Source: Ochrobactrum sp. CM-21-5 (GTDB lineage Bacteria > Pseudomonadota > Alphaproteobacteria > Rhizobiales > Rhizobiaceae). Taken from it: a stretch of DNA of 64,000 nt. Shown piece by piece: positions 10,132-19,533 of this stretch. A model generated the notes under the pieces. The model saw only the letters and a list, made by a program, of their open reading frames with translations. It was not told where the DNA came from and made no database searches. The position numbers and the translations under genes were made by a program. Positions within the stretch are counted from its first letter, which is position 1; each line of letters begins with the position of its first letter. The DNA lies in assembly GCF_014253075.1 (NCBI RefSeq), contig NZ_JACLZJ010000001.1:1054001-1118000 (forward strand), given 5' to 3'.

Positions 10132-11091
10132 GTGAACGCCCCCACGCGCGCGCCCGTTGCGGCTTCCCACCTTGAGTCGAATCCGATGCTCGGCATCGGT
10201 CTCAAAATCGCTTCCGTTGCAGTCTTTGTCGCCATGTCCACCTTGCTCAAGGCGGCAGAAGGCGTTCCTGTCGGGCAGTTGATTTTTTTCCGTTCCTTCT
10301 TCGCGATCTTCGCCATTCTGCTATATCTGGCCTCGCGCGGGCAGCTTGCGGGTATATTCTACACGCAAAACGGTTTCAGCCATTTTTGGCGTGGACTGGT
10401 CGGCGTTTGTTCCATGTCCATGAGCTTCTTCGCCCTGACGAAGCTCCCTTTGCCGGAGGCTATTGCGATCAACTATGCGTCGCCGCTGATCACCGTTATT
10501 CTCGGAGCGGCCATTTTGCATGAAGTCGTACGATTTTATCGTTGGAGCGCTGTCCTTATCGGGCTTTTCGGTGTGATGATTATCATCTGGCCGCGTCTGA
10601 CCATTTTTTCGGGCGGCGGCGTGGGCAATGACGAGACAATCGGTGCAATGGCAGCGCTTGGCGCAGCCGTCATGTCTGCCGTTGCCATGATGCTGGTCCG
10701 TCATCTGGTGCAGACCGAACGCACGGCAACCATCGTCATCTATTTCTCGCTATCGGCCAGTGTCATTGCGCTGGTCAGTTTGCCTTTCGGCTGGGTGGTG
10801 CCCACCTGGCCCCAGATGGCCATGCTCGTCGGGGCCGGCTTCGCTGGCGGCATCGGCCAGATTCTTCTGACCGAGTGTTATCGTCACGCACCCATGTCCA
10901 CCATTGCACCGTTCGAATATACGTCAATGATTTTGGGCCTTGCGATCGGCTTTTTGCTTTTCGGCGATGTGCCGACTTTTGAAATGCTGATGGGGAGCAT
11001 CATCGTAATGGCCGCTGGCGGCTTCATCATCTATCGGGAGCACAAACTCTCGATAGAACCCCATAAGGTCAACGCGCCGCAGGCACAATAA
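10132..11091 (+). CDS. DMT-superfamily (EamA) permease
   Basis: Inner-membrane transporter of the drug/metabolite family, 319 aa, with about ten hydrophobic helices arranged as two EamA repeats. Each repeat ends in a characteristic helix pair such as GLFGVMIIIWPR and MLMGSIIVMAAGGFIIYREH. The GTG start follows AAGGATTAG with suitable spacing. The substrate is unknown; relatives export amino acids or metabolites. It is convergent with the MFS gene, with 7 bp between the ends. A second member of the superfamily (RarD) lies at 62740. Confidence 0.88.
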   Translation: MNAPTRAPVAASHLESNPMLGIGLKIASVAVFVAMSTLLKAAEGVPVGQLIFFRSFFAIFAILLYLASRGQLAGIFYTQNGFSHFWRGLVGVCSMSMSFFALTKLPLPEAIAINYASPLITVILGAAILHEVVRFYRWSAVLIGLFGVMIIIWPRLTIFSGGGVGNDETIGAMAALGAAVMSAVAMMLVRHLVQTERTATIVIYFSLSASVIALVSLPFGWVVPTWPQMAMLVGAGFAGGIGQILLTECYRHAPMSTIAPFEYTSMILGLAIGFLLFGDVPTFEMLMGSIIVMAAGGFIIYREHKLSIEPHKVNAPQAQ

Positions 11092-11098
11092 CGGGTGG

Positions 11099-12355
11099 CT
11101 ATTGCGGCTGTCCCGGCGTGCCTTCCGCGCGCGGGTCGAGCTGCATCGTTTCGGGCGTCGATTGTCCGTCCGGCGTATGGAACTTGAACTCGGTTTTCTG
11201 ATCGCTGATTGCGGGCCGTTCGAAGCGCCGTATGCGCCACAGGGCATGAAGACCGTAAATCGCGTAGGACAGCGCCATGGTGACGAAAAAGCCCGGGGCT
11301 CCCATCGCATCCATCAGCGGGCCTGAGATGAGTGGGCCGATAACACTGCCCGCGCCATAGATAATCAGCAACCCGCCGGAAATCTTCACGAATTCGCTGG
11401 CATCGGCATAATCGTTGGCATGTGCGACATTCAGGCTGTAGATCGGATAGATCACCGAGCCGAACAGGAACATCATGATATAAAGTGCATAAGGAGATGT
11501 GGGGTGGAACAGCACCATCATCAGCGATAATGCAAAGCCTATTGCGCCTGCCAGCATCATGACAAATCGGCGATCCACGAAATCCGAGGCACGGCCAAGC
11601 GGGTATTGGAAAATGGCCCCGCCCACCATGGCGCATGCGAGCATGGTAGCGATACCGAAGGTCGAAAGTCCGTTCATCTCGCCGTAAATGGCGGCGAGGA
11701 AGTTCCATGTGCCCGCGACAATTCCCGCAATCAGCGAACCGATGGCTGCCGCCGGAGAGCGGCGATAAAGTCCTTTGAGATCGAGAGAGACTTGCGTCAG
11801 CGGATTGGGCGACTGGGCGCTGGAAAGTGCAGTTGGAAGCAGTGCGCTTGCGTAGATGATGGCGCAAATGATGAAGAGCGTTTGCGTCATGGTATTGCCG
11901 AAGGGCAGGATGTACTGTCCGCACAGAATCCCGACCATGGTGATGATCATATAGATCGAGAATATTTTGCCGCGAGAGTCATTGGTTACGCGTTCGTTCA
12001 GCCAGCTTTCGATAATCATATAGCTTCCGGCCAGCGAAAAGCCTGCGACGCCGCGAAATATCATCCAGGCCATCGGGCTGACTATGAGCGCATGAAAAAG
12101 CAGCGCCATGGACAAAAGGGTCAGCAGGGCTGAAAAGACGCGGACATGCCCGACGCGCCGCACCAGATGTGGCACCACGATACAGCCGATGGTGAAGGCC
12201 AATGAATAGCTTGTGCCCATCCAGCCGATTGTGGTGGTGGACCAGCCTTCCATGCCGGCTCGCAACGGCAGAAGAATTCCCGCAAGGCCACCGGCAAGCA
12301 GCATCAGGAATGTACTTGCAAGCAACGCGGCAATGGGCAGAAGCTGTCCAGCCAT
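11099..12355 (-). CDS. MFS transporter
   Basis: Major facilitator superfamily protein of 418 aa with about twelve predicted membrane helices. The conserved loop between helices 2 and 3 is present in degenerate form (LVRRVGHVRVF). The C-terminus is a hydrophilic tail with the sequence FKFHTPDGQSTPETMQLDPR. The ATG beginning MAGQLLPIAALLAS is preferred because GGAG lies 7 nt upstream; a TTG four codons earlier has no such site. It resembles sugar or YfkF-like MFS proteins, but I cannot assign a substrate. Confidence 0.9.
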   Translation of the reverse strand: MAGQLLPIAALLASTFLMLLAGGLAGILLPLRAGMEGWSTTTIGWMGTSYSLAFTIGCIVVPHLVRRVGHVRVFSALLTLLSMALLFHALIVSPMAWMIFRGVAGFSLAGSYMIIESWLNERVTNDSRGKIFSIYMIITMVGILCGQYILPFGNTMTQTLFIICAIIYASALLPTALSSAQSPNPLTQVSLDLKGLYRRSPAAAIGSLIAGIVAGTWNFLAAIYGEMNGLSTFGIATMLACAMVGGAIFQYPLGRASDFVDRRFVMMLAGAIGFALSLMMVLFHPTSPYALYIMMFLFGSVIYPIYSLNVAHANDYADASEFVKISGGLLIIYGAGSVIGPLISGPLMDAMGAPGFFVTMALSYAIYGLHALWRIRRFERPAISDQKTEFKFHTPDGQSTPETMQLDPRAEGTPGQPQ

Positions 12356-12489
12356 GGTGAACTCCAAGAAGGCTATGGATTTTTAAGCTACTTGTCGCCT
12401 TGGGGCGGTTTGGCAAGCGGCGTCATAGGTGACATTTGCGGCATGTTGGTGACAATGCGGCGCGTCCCTACCGGTGAACCACCGCGATA

Positions 12490-13350
12490 TCAAGCCGTCA
12501 ATTCGGCTAACTTCAATTTCACGGCCAGAAAATCGCGCCATGCGAAGCGTTTTTGCGCAGAGGTGCGCAAGAGATAGGCCGGATGCAGTGTCGGCATAAC
12601 AGGAATTTCGAGCCCGGAGGCGGTGCGGTGAACCTTCCAATTGCCTCGCAGGCGCAAAATGCCTTCCGTGGCACCGGTCAGCGCCTTGCCCGCAGGACCG
12701 CCAAGCGCGACAAGCACTTTTGGTCTGGCAAGTTCGATCTGCCTTTCGATGAAAGGTCTGCAAAGTTCCGTTTCCAGCGGTGTCGGTGTGCGATTGCCGG
12801 GCGGACGCCACGGGATGGTATTGGCGATGTAGACATTTTCGCGTTTGAGGCCGATCGCCTCGATCATGCGGTTGAGAAGCTGCCCGGACTTTCCAACAAA
12901 GGGCAAGCCTTCCATGTCTTCGTCTCGTCCGGGTGCTTCCCCGACAAACATGACGTCGGAGGAAGGATCACCGTCGGCGAAGCAAAGGTTTTTTGCCGTG
13001 AACTTTAGATTGCAGCCATCGAATGCGGCGAGTTTCTCGCACAGCTCTTCTAGAGTGGCTGCTTGCGACGCCGCTTCGCGGGCAAGCGCAATCTGCGCGG
13101 CATCGGGCAGATCGGCCGCTGCCTGAATCGGCTTCGTGGCAGGAGAAGGTGCCGGGGCGGGGCGGGGCGTTTGTTGACGAGGGCGTTCAGGCTGGTTGCT
13201 CGCCTGTTGCATGACAGACTGCGCCTGTGGCGGGCGCTGCGGTGTGGCGAAGCGATCTATGGGCGTCTCGGATAGCGGTACATCAATGCCAGCTTCCGCA
13301 TAAAAGCGGAGCAAGCCTTCCATATCCAGCGTATCGTGGCCATCATTCAT
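12490..13350 (-). CDS. Uracil-DNA glycosylase, family 4 (iron-sulfur)
   Basis: Removes uracil from DNA as the first step of base excision repair. The 286-aa protein has a Pro/Gln-rich, non-conserved N-terminal extension of about 90 residues and then the catalytic domain. Motif 1 is VGEAPGRDEDMEGLPFVG, a middle motif is WRPPGNRTPTPLE, and motif 2 is LHPAYLLR. The four cysteines expected for the [4Fe-4S] cluster fit the family 4 pattern. The ATG at 13350 has GAGGTG at correct distance; a GTG two codons earlier overlaps that site and is less likely. A second, family 5 enzyme occurs at 35522-36172. Confidence 0.92.
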   Translation of the reverse strand: MNDGHDTLDMEGLLRFYAEAGIDVPLSETPIDRFATPQRPPQAQSVMQQASNQPERPRQQTPRPAPAPSPATKPIQAAADLPDAAQIALAREAASQAATLEELCEKLAAFDGCNLKFTAKNLCFADGDPSSDVMFVGEAPGRDEDMEGLPFVGKSGQLLNRMIEAIGLKRENVYIANTIPWRPPGNRTPTPLETELCRPFIERQIELARPKVLVALGGPAGKALTGATEGILRLRGNWKVHRTASGLEIPVMPTLHPAYLLRTSAQKRFAWRDFLAVKLKLAELTA

Positions 13351-13732
13351 TGTCACACCTCATGACTGAGGTGGCGAATTTTAGCGGCGAATGCAAGAGC
13401 GCGTCCTATATTTCCGGTTCAAACAGTCTGCTAAAATGGCGCAGGATGCGTTTGTCCTCCAAATCGCCAATCTGCATTGTTGATCGATCGGAATTTGACG
13501 TTTACGTTAAAGTAATTCAAATTGCACGCAGAACGTCGATTTTGGACAATTGGACGCATTTGCGAGAGTCTTGAACTCTGCGACAGGATAAAAGCGGAAT
13601 ATGGGGAAGGCAGGTCATCGCGAACACACTGTTTGTTCATCGGTATTTGCGATTGGATCATGCGTAAAAACAATTGGATGCATCATTCACGCTGTCGTAG
13701 TGAAGAGATGATGTTATCGGACGGAGGGATGA
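13351..13732. other. Intergenic region upstream of the ETF-QO gene
   Basis: This 382-bp divergent gap contains the palindromic operator candidate at 13495-13510 and no convincing gene. Start codons with plausible upstream sites are missing from its short open frames. Confidence 0.5.
13495..13510. promoter_or_regulatory. LiuR-type operator candidate upstream of ETF-QO
   Basis: The palindrome TTGACGTTTACGTTAA lies about 220 bp before the ETF-QO start. Its ACGTTTACGT core matches, from memory, the motif of the MerR-family regulator LiuR, which controls branched-chain amino acid and ETF genes in proteobacteria. The fit of function (ETF-QO accepts electrons from acyl-CoA and isovaleryl-CoA dehydrogenases) supports the reading. 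No LiuR gene is in the window. Confidence 0.5.
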
Positions 13733-15424
13733 ATGTCTGAAGCCAACGAGCTTCCCGAACGCGAAAGCATGGAATTCGATGTCGTGATCGTCGGCGCTGG
13801 CCCCGCGGGTCTGGCTGCGGCAATTCGTTTCAAACAGGTGAACCCTGAGCTTTCGGTCGTCGTTCTTGAAAAGGGCGGGGAAGTTGGCGCGCATATTCTT
13901 TCCGGCGCAGTGGTTGATCCTGTTGGCATCGATCAGCTTCTGCCGGGCTGGCGCGAGGAGGAGGGACATCCCTTCAAGACGCCGGTGACTGACGATCATT
14001 TCCTTCTGCTGGGGCCTGCCGGTTCGGTACGTCTGCCCAACTTCGCGATGCCGCCATTGATGAATAATCACGGCAATTACATCGTGTCGCTCGGCAATGT
14101 CTGCCGCTGGCTGGGCACGAAGGCAGAAGAACTGGGTGTGGAAATCTATCCGGGCTTTGCCGCCACCGAAGTGCTCTACAACGACGAGGGCGCCGTGATC
14201 GGTGTCGCCACCGGCGACATGGGTATCGAACGCGACGGCACGCACGGCCCGAACTATACGCGCGGCATGGCGCTGCTTGGCAAATATGTGCTCATCGGTG
14301 AAGGTGTACGCGGTTCGTTGGCAAAGCAGCTTATTGCGAGGTTCAAGCTGGACGAAGGCCGTGAACCGGCCAAGTTCGGCATCGGCCTCAAGGAGCTCTG
14401 GCAGGTAGATCCTTCGAAGCACAAGCCGGGCCTGGTACAGCATTCCTTCGGTTGGCCGCTTGATATGAAGACGGGCGGCGGCTCGTTCCTCTACCATCTT
14501 GAAGACAACATGGTTGCGGTCGGCTTCGTGCTGCACCTCAACTACAAGAACCCGTATCTATCTCCCTTTGAGGAATTCCAGCGTTTCAAGACGCATCCGG
14601 CAATCTGCGGGACGTTTGAAGGTGGCAAGCGTCTGTCCTATGGCGCGCGTGCAATCACCGAAGGCGGCTATCAGTCGGTTCCGAAACTTTCATTCCCTGG
14701 TGGCGCGCTGATCGGCTGTTCGGCGGGCTTCGTCAATGTGCCGCGCATCAAGGGCAGCCATAATGCGGTTCTTTCGGGCATTCTCGCCGCTGATAAGATC
14801 GCCGAAGCCATTTCCGCCGGTCGCGCTAATGATGAGCCTGTCGAAATCGAGAATAGCTGGCGCGAAAGCGCTATCGGAAAAGATCTGAAGAGGGTCCGCA
14901 ACGTCAAGCCGCTGTGGTCGAAATTCGGCACGGTCGTTGGTGTCGCGTTGGGTGGCCTCGATATGTGGACCAATCAGCTCTTCGGGTTTTCGTTCTTCGG
15001 TACATTAAAGCACGGCAAGAACGATGCACAGTCGCTGGAGCCGGCTGCAAAGCACAAGAAGATCGATTATCCGAAGCCGGATGGCGTTCTTACCTTCGAC
15101 CGTTTGTCGTCTGTGTTCCTGTCGAACACAAACCACGACGAAAACGAGCCGGTGCATCTTCAGGTGCGCGACATGGAGTTGCAAAGAACATCCGAACACG
15201 ATGTTTTTGCTGGTCCATCGACACGTTATTGCCCGGCGGGCGTATATGAATGGGTCGATGCGGACGGCAATGCCGCAACCGATCCGCAAGCCAAGAATGT
15301 CCGTTTCGTAATCAACGCGCAGAACTGCGTGCATTGCAAGACTTGCGACATCAAGGACCCGAACCAGAATATCAACTGGGTTCCGCCACAAGGCGGCGAA
15401 GGACCGGTCTATGTGAACATGTAA
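13733..15424 (+). CDS. Electron transfer flavoprotein-ubiquinone oxidoreductase
   Basis: Membrane-associated enzyme passing electrons from reduced ETF, made by acyl-CoA dehydrogenases and related enzymes, to ubiquinone. The 563-aa protein has an N-terminal FAD-binding motif (VVIVGAGPAGLAAAIRF at about residue 15) and a second FAD contact (GCSAGFVNVPRIKG). The C-terminal ferredoxin-like part supplies four cysteines for one [4Fe-4S] cluster: RYCPAGVYEW, then NCVHCKTCDIKDPNQNI. Length and C-terminus are normal for the family. The start has GGAGGG 5 nt upstream. It stands alone, with a possible LiuR operator upstream that suggests induction during fatty or branched-chain acid breakdown. Confidence 0.96.
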   Translation: MSEANELPERESMEFDVVIVGAGPAGLAAAIRFKQVNPELSVVVLEKGGEVGAHILSGAVVDPVGIDQLLPGWREEEGHPFKTPVTDDHFLLLGPAGSVRLPNFAMPPLMNNHGNYIVSLGNVCRWLGTKAEELGVEIYPGFAATEVLYNDEGAVIGVATGDMGIERDGTHGPNYTRGMALLGKYVLIGEGVRGSLAKQLIARFKLDEGREPAKFGIGLKELWQVDPSKHKPGLVQHSFGWPLDMKTGGGSFLYHLEDNMVAVGFVLHLNYKNPYLSPFEEFQRFKTHPAICGTFEGGKRLSYGARAITEGGYQSVPKLSFPGGALIGCSAGFVNVPRIKGSHNAVLSGILAADKIAEAISAGRANDEPVEIENSWRESAIGKDLKRVRNVKPLWSKFGTVVGVALGGLDMWTNQLFGFSFFGTLKHGKNDAQSLEPAAKHKKIDYPKPDGVLTFDRLSSVFLSNTNHDENEPVHLQVRDMELQRTSEHDVFAGPSTRYCPAGVYEWVDADGNAATDPQAKNVRFVINAQNCVHCKTCDIKDPNQNINWVPPQGGEGPVYVNM

Positions 15425-15514
15425 TGTTCGCATTCGGGACCGTGTCCGTTTCGTCCACTGCTCCAAAGAATGTCGGCGGACATATAAAGGAAAGGCGGTT
15501 TTTGACCACCTTTT

Positions 15515-16528
15515 TCAATGCAGCATGACCGATTGGGTTTCCGGTTCATCTTCGTCCCGCCCTACTGGTGGCGGGACCGAGAAATCCAGTCTTACGGGCA
15601 GGTGATCCGATCCTGCATCTTCGCGTACCGAGACTTTCGGTGTCTCGATTTCCGGACTGACAAGAATCTGGTCGATGGGCAGGCCGAGATAGGGCGCCAG
15701 TGTAACCGGCAGATAGTGGACGAGCCATGTACCACCAATGCCTGTCAGATGCCGCGTATCGGATGCCGCTTCGACGCGACGCACGGTGTTGCTCCAAGGC
15801 ACGGCGTTGAAATCGCCCGCAATCACCAGCGGGCCTTTCAGTTCATGCAATACCGGTTCAATGTATTGAAGCTGGTATGGTTGCCAGCGCGGCCAGGGCC
15901 ATGAGAAATGCAGCGCAGCCACATTGACGCTGGTGCCGCCAAAGTCGATAGGCGCGACAGCCAGAAGCCCGTCGCCAATGCAGGACGTCTGGCCATTTTC
16001 ACTGAACGGTCGGCGCGACAGTATCCCTACGCCCCAGGTGCGTGGGTCTTCGCGGCAATGCAGGCGGTAGGGATAGGTGCCCCGAAGAATATCGAGCCAT
16101 TTGGTCCACTGGCCGCTGGCTTCCTGATAGGTGATGACGTCTGGCTTCTCGCGGGCAATCATTTGCAGAATGCGTTTCGGTTCCGGATTGTCGTAGCGCA
16201 GATTGATCTGGACCAGACTATAATGCACGCTGGAGGAGGCTTCGGCATGCGCACCCCGAGAACCGCTGAGAAAATCGCGGGCAGCTCCAAGTGTCGTGCT
16301 GAATGCCAGAATGGCGAACAGCAGAAGCATTGCACCTTCGCGACGCATTTTGGTGAAAAGCAGCGGGAATGCCAGTACTGCCATTAACACGGATAGATGG
16401 GCTCTTCCGTGCGAGAATGTATCGAGTGCCGGATGAACGGCTCCCAGAAAACCGAGTACGAGCGGCACGGACACCAGCACAGCGGCTATGAGCAGCAAAA
16501 AGGATATGTTTACGGGGCTTTTCAACAT
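15515..16528 (-). CDS. Endonuclease/exonuclease/phosphatase-fold membrane protein
   Basis: A 337-aa protein with three hydrophobic helices in the first 85 or so residues and a soluble EEP-fold domain behind them. Catalytic motifs of the fold are visible: QINLRYDN, the metal-binding Glu in DVITYQEASG, AGDFNAVPW, and the C-terminal SDHLPVRL. The arrangement resembles YafD-type proteins. The soluble domain probably faces the periplasm. The substrate (nucleic acid, phospholipid or phosphoester) cannot be told from sequence. Confidence 0.87.
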   Translation of the reverse strand: MLKSPVNISFLLLIAAVLVSVPLVLGFLGAVHPALDTFSHGRAHLSVLMAVLAFPLLFTKMRREGAMLLLFAILAFSTTLGAARDFLSGSRGAHAEASSSVHYSLVQINLRYDNPEPKRILQMIAREKPDVITYQEASGQWTKWLDILRGTYPYRLHCREDPRTWGVGILSRRPFSENGQTSCIGDGLLAVAPIDFGGTSVNVAALHFSWPWPRWQPYQLQYIEPVLHELKGPLVIAGDFNAVPWSNTVRRVEAASDTRHLTGIGGTWLVHYLPVTLAPYLGLPIDQILVSPEIETPKVSVREDAGSDHLPVRLDFSVPPPVGRDEDEPETQSVMLH

Positions 16529-16612
16529 GAACGGGACGTAATTGCCGAATACGGCGCGATGATGGAATAGGGAAAGCTACAGCTGCGAGAGTATCACGCT
16601 TAACTTACTCCC

Positions 16613-18115
16613 TTACTGAAACGCTGTTTCGTAGAAGCTTCTCAGCTTGCGGGAGTGCAACCGCTCATCCGGCATGCCAGCGATCTTTTCCATCGCGCGA
16701 ATGCCGATGCGCAGATGCTGCGCCACTTGCCGCTTGTAGAATTCTGTCGCCATGCCCGGCAGTTTCAGCTCCCCGTGCAGGGGCTTGTCGGACACGCAAA
16801 GCAGCGTGCCGTAAGGGACGCGGAAACGGAAGCCGTTGGCGGCGATGGTGGCTGATTCCATATCGAGCGCGACTGCGCGCGCCTGTGACAGGCGCTGGAC
16901 GGGGCCGCGCTGGTCACGCAGTTCCCAATTGCGATTGTCGATGGTAGCCACCGTGCCGGTGCGCATGATACGCTTCAGGTCGTAACCTTCAAGGCCGGTG
17001 ATTTCCTCGACGGCCTCTTCCAGTGCGACCTGAATTTCCGCAAGCGCAGGCAATGGCACCCACACCGGCAGATCGTCGTCGAGCACATGATCTTCACGCA
17101 TATAGGCATGCGCCAGAACATAATCGCCGAGCTGCTGGCTGTTGCGCAGGCCTGCGCAATGGCCGAGCATCAGCCAGGCATGCGGACGCAGCACCGCGAT
17201 ATGATCGGTAATCGTCTTGGCATTGGAGGGGCCGACCCCGATGTTGACCATCGTTATGCCGGAATGATCCGCCCGTTGCAGATGGTAGGCGGGCATCTGC
17301 GGTAAGCGCTGGAGCGTATTGGCACTGCTGGGCGCGGTTTCTCCCGCCAGGGTGACGATGTTGCCTGGCTCCACGAATTGTTCGTAACCGCCTCCGCCTT
17401 CAGCCATCAATTGGCGGGCATAGGCGCAAAACTCGTCCATATAGAACTGATAGTTCGTGAAAAGCACAAAGTTCTGGAAATGCGACGGGCTGGTTGCCGT
17501 ATAATGCGCAAGCCGGTGCAGGGAGTAATCGACGCGCTGGGCGGTGAATGGAGCCAGCGGCATGGGCTCACCGGGTGCAGGCTCAAAATCCGCGTTGACG
17601 ATCTTGTCGTCGGTCGCAGCCAGATCCGGCACGTCGAAAAGATCACGCAGCGGATGAGTGAAGGCATTGGCCACAGAAGCTTCGACATATGTGCCTTCCA
17701 TGAAGGCAAAGTGGATCGGGATGGGAGTCGACGATTCCCGTACCGTGACCGTGACGCCGTGATTGCGCATCAAAAGGCGTATCTGTTCGGTGAGATAATG
17801 CTCGAAAAGGTCAGGTCTCGTAATGTTGGCGGCGTAGTCTCCGGGCGTCGAAACATGGCCATAGGCCAGGCGCGAATCCACATGCGCGAAGCTGGATGTG
17901 GAGAGGCTGATTTCTGGATAGAAAGCGCGGTAGCGCTGAGGCGCAATTTCACCGCGCGCAACTTTCTCGAACGCCTCCCGAAGAAAGGACGTGTTGCGAT
18001 CATAGAGTTTTTGCAAGGCGGTCACCGCCGCCTTCGCGTCGGTGAACACTTCCGGCTCCATGAGTGGAGGTGTCTTGATCTCTGTCAGAAATGGATGTTC
18101 GATTCGCTGTGTCAT
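16613..18115 (-). CDS. amn: AMP nucleosidase
   Basis: Hydrolyses AMP to adenine and ribose 5-phosphate and so helps set cellular adenylate levels. The 500-aa protein has the AMN N-terminal domain (residues 1 to about 200), then a phosphorylase/nucleosidase domain with GVGPSNAKTITDHIAVLRP, the LGHCAGLRNSQQLGDYVL segment and the C-terminal ALDMESATIAANGFRF motif that contacts the ribose. Its length is typical of Amn. The ATG start is followed by an unconserved polar leader. It is the last gene before a separate pair of small genes on the same strand. Confidence 0.94.
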   Translation of the reverse strand: MTQRIEHPFLTEIKTPPLMEPEVFTDAKAAVTALQKLYDRNTSFLREAFEKVARGEIAPQRYRAFYPEISLSTSSFAHVDSRLAYGHVSTPGDYAANITRPDLFEHYLTEQIRLLMRNHGVTVTVRESSTPIPIHFAFMEGTYVEASVANAFTHPLRDLFDVPDLAATDDKIVNADFEPAPGEPMPLAPFTAQRVDYSLHRLAHYTATSPSHFQNFVLFTNYQFYMDEFCAYARQLMAEGGGGYEQFVEPGNIVTLAGETAPSSANTLQRLPQMPAYHLQRADHSGITMVNIGVGPSNAKTITDHIAVLRPHAWLMLGHCAGLRNSQQLGDYVLAHAYMREDHVLDDDLPVWVPLPALAEIQVALEEAVEEITGLEGYDLKRIMRTGTVATIDNRNWELRDQRGPVQRLSQARAVALDMESATIAANGFRFRVPYGTLLCVSDKPLHGELKLPGMATEFYKRQVAQHLRIGIRAMEKIAGMPDERLHSRKLRSFYETAFQ

Positions 18116-18165
18116 GGCCCAGTATAGCAGACTCTATGACTATGGAATGACCGGCGATGAAGGGT

Positions 18166-18333
18166 TCAGGCACTTCTTTGCAAACTGACATAGAGCACCA
18201 GTCCGGCACCGCTCATCTTGGTAGTTTGGCCTATCTGCGTGTAAGCGAAGGTTGCGGCCGGACCGGTGAAAATGGCCGTGAACAGAAACACGCGCAGTGC
18301 GACAAAGGTGACGGTGCGGAGGTTGTTTCTCAT
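18166..18333 (-). CDS. Small membrane or exported protein, 55 aa
   Basis: Reads MRNNLRTVTFVALRVFLFTA and ends in LVLYVSLQRSA. Residues 7-30 are a hydrophobic helix ending in PAATFA, which looks like a signal peptide or a single membrane anchor. Its ATG overlaps the TGA of the preceding small gene in the sequence ATGA, so the two are probably translationally coupled. No family is recognised. A real gene is supported by the overlap and by the consistent hydrophobic/polar pattern, not by a known homologue. Confidence 0.6.
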   Translation of the reverse strand: MRNNLRTVTFVALRVFLFTAIFTGPAATFAYTQIGQTTKMSGAGLVLYVSLQRSA

Positions 18334-18497
18334 GGCTGCGCCTCCTTGTGTACGGTGCGTGCGTGATGTGCCATCGTTTGCGTGCCGATAACCGGCTGAT
18401 CGCGATAGACATCATATTTACGGTCTACGAAAATACTCGCCATTGCGGCAATTCCTGCAATCATAAGACATAAAATCGTCAATCGTTTCAATAACAT
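18330..18497 (-). CDS. Small exported protein, 55 aa, coupled to its downstream neighbour
   Basis: Begins MLLKRLTILCLMIAGIAAMA, a clear signal peptide or membrane anchor, and ends in a polar tail with MAHHARTVHKEAQP. An in-frame ATG nine codons earlier lacks an upstream site, while the chosen ATG has GGGGG about 8 nt before it. The stop overlaps the next start as ATGA. Function unknown. The two genes look like a two-gene unit of small envelope proteins. Confidence 0.6.
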   Translation of the reverse strand: MLLKRLTILCLMIAGIAAMASIFVDRKYDVYRDQPVIGTQTMAHHARTVHKEAQP

Positions 18498-18718
18498 GCT
18501 CGGCCCCCAAAAACTTGAAATCATCGTTTCTGGTTTTCGATTTTAGCCAGCACGGCTGAACCGTTCCTGAGAGACGCGTTCATCTGGCGTTCAAAAATAT
18601 TGATGTTCGATTTATTGGGCCTTGAACCTCTTGTGCCTGCCATAATGGGGCTTATGTTTCCCATCATTGGAATGTGGGTGCGTTCCCGCACAAACTTTGG
18701 ATCAGTTGGAGAAAACCC

Positions 18719-19426
18719 GTGGTTAAGCAGACCAAACCCATCGAACTTTACTACTGGCCGACACCGAACGGTTTCAAGATCAGCATCATGCTCGAAGAGC
18801 TGGGCATCCCGTATGACGTCAAATACGTCAATATCGGCAAGGGTGACCAGTTCAATCCGGATTTTCTGAAAATTGCGCCGAACAACCGTATGCCTGCTAT
18901 CGTCGATCCGGAAGGACCGGGCGGGACTCCGATTTCGGTGTTCGAATCCGGCGCCATCCTGCAGTATCTAGGCCGTAAGTTCGGGAGGTTTTACCCCGCC
19001 GATGAGCGCCAACGCGTCGCTGTGGACGAATGGCTGATGTGGCAGATGGGTGGCCTTGGCCCCATGTCCGGTCAGGCCGGCCACTTCCGTGTCTATGCGC
19101 CGGAACAGGTTCCATATGGGATCGAGCGCTATACCAATGAGGTCAACCGCCTCTACGGCGTGCTGAACCGCCAGCTGGAGGGCAAGGAATATATCGCTGG
19201 CGAATATTCCATCGCCGATATGGCCAGCATAGGCTGGGTCAATGCCTATAAGAACTACGGTCAGACTCTGGATGACTTTCCGAATTTGAAGCGCTGGCAT
19301 GAGACGATGAATGCGCGCCCCGCTGTGCAGCGAGGTCTGCTCGTAGGCAAGGAAGAGCGCGAAAAGTCCAATCTTGCGACGGACAAGGAAGCCCAGAAGA
19401 TTCTGTTCGGCCAGAAGGCGCGTTAG
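18719..19426 (+). CDS. Glutathione S-transferase family protein (YfcG/Ure2-like)
   Basis: A 235-aa GST with an N-terminal thioredoxin-like domain that binds glutathione. It starts IELYYWPTPNGFKISIMLEE and carries NNRMPAIVDPEG (the cis-Pro loop) and VFESGAILQYLG (the Glu-Ser glutathione contact). The helical C-terminal domain holds EYSIADMASIGWV, with the conserved N-capping Asp. The pattern TPNGFK with Asn in the first loop is that of YfcG/YghU-type disulfide-bond reductases. GTG at 18719 is favoured as start because TTGGAG lies 8 nt upstream; upstream codons are not GST-like. Followed by a hairpin terminator. Confidence 0.92.
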   Translation: MVKQTKPIELYYWPTPNGFKISIMLEELGIPYDVKYVNIGKGDQFNPDFLKIAPNNRMPAIVDPEGPGGTPISVFESGAILQYLGRKFGRFYPADERQRVAVDEWLMWQMGGLGPMSGQAGHFRVYAPEQVPYGIERYTNEVNRLYGVLNRQLEGKEYIAGEYSIADMASIGWVNAYKNYGQTLDDFPNLKRWHETMNARPAVQRGLLVGKEEREKSNLATDKEAQKILFGQKAR

Positions 19427-19500
19427 AGTATTTCGCAGCTAATTGAATTCACTTAGCGACCGCGAATGCGACACGCTCTGGATCAATGCTTGAAATAGGA

Positions 19501-19526
19501 GGGCGGCACCGAGGCCGCCCTTGTTC
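19501..19526. terminator. Hairpin terminator between convergent GST and DUF2147 genes
   Basis: GGGCGGC (19501-19507), loop ACCGAG, and GCCGCCC (19514-19520) are followed by TTGTT. It lies between the two stop codons and can serve both strands. Confidence 0.75.
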
Positions 19527-19533
19527 GTGGAGA

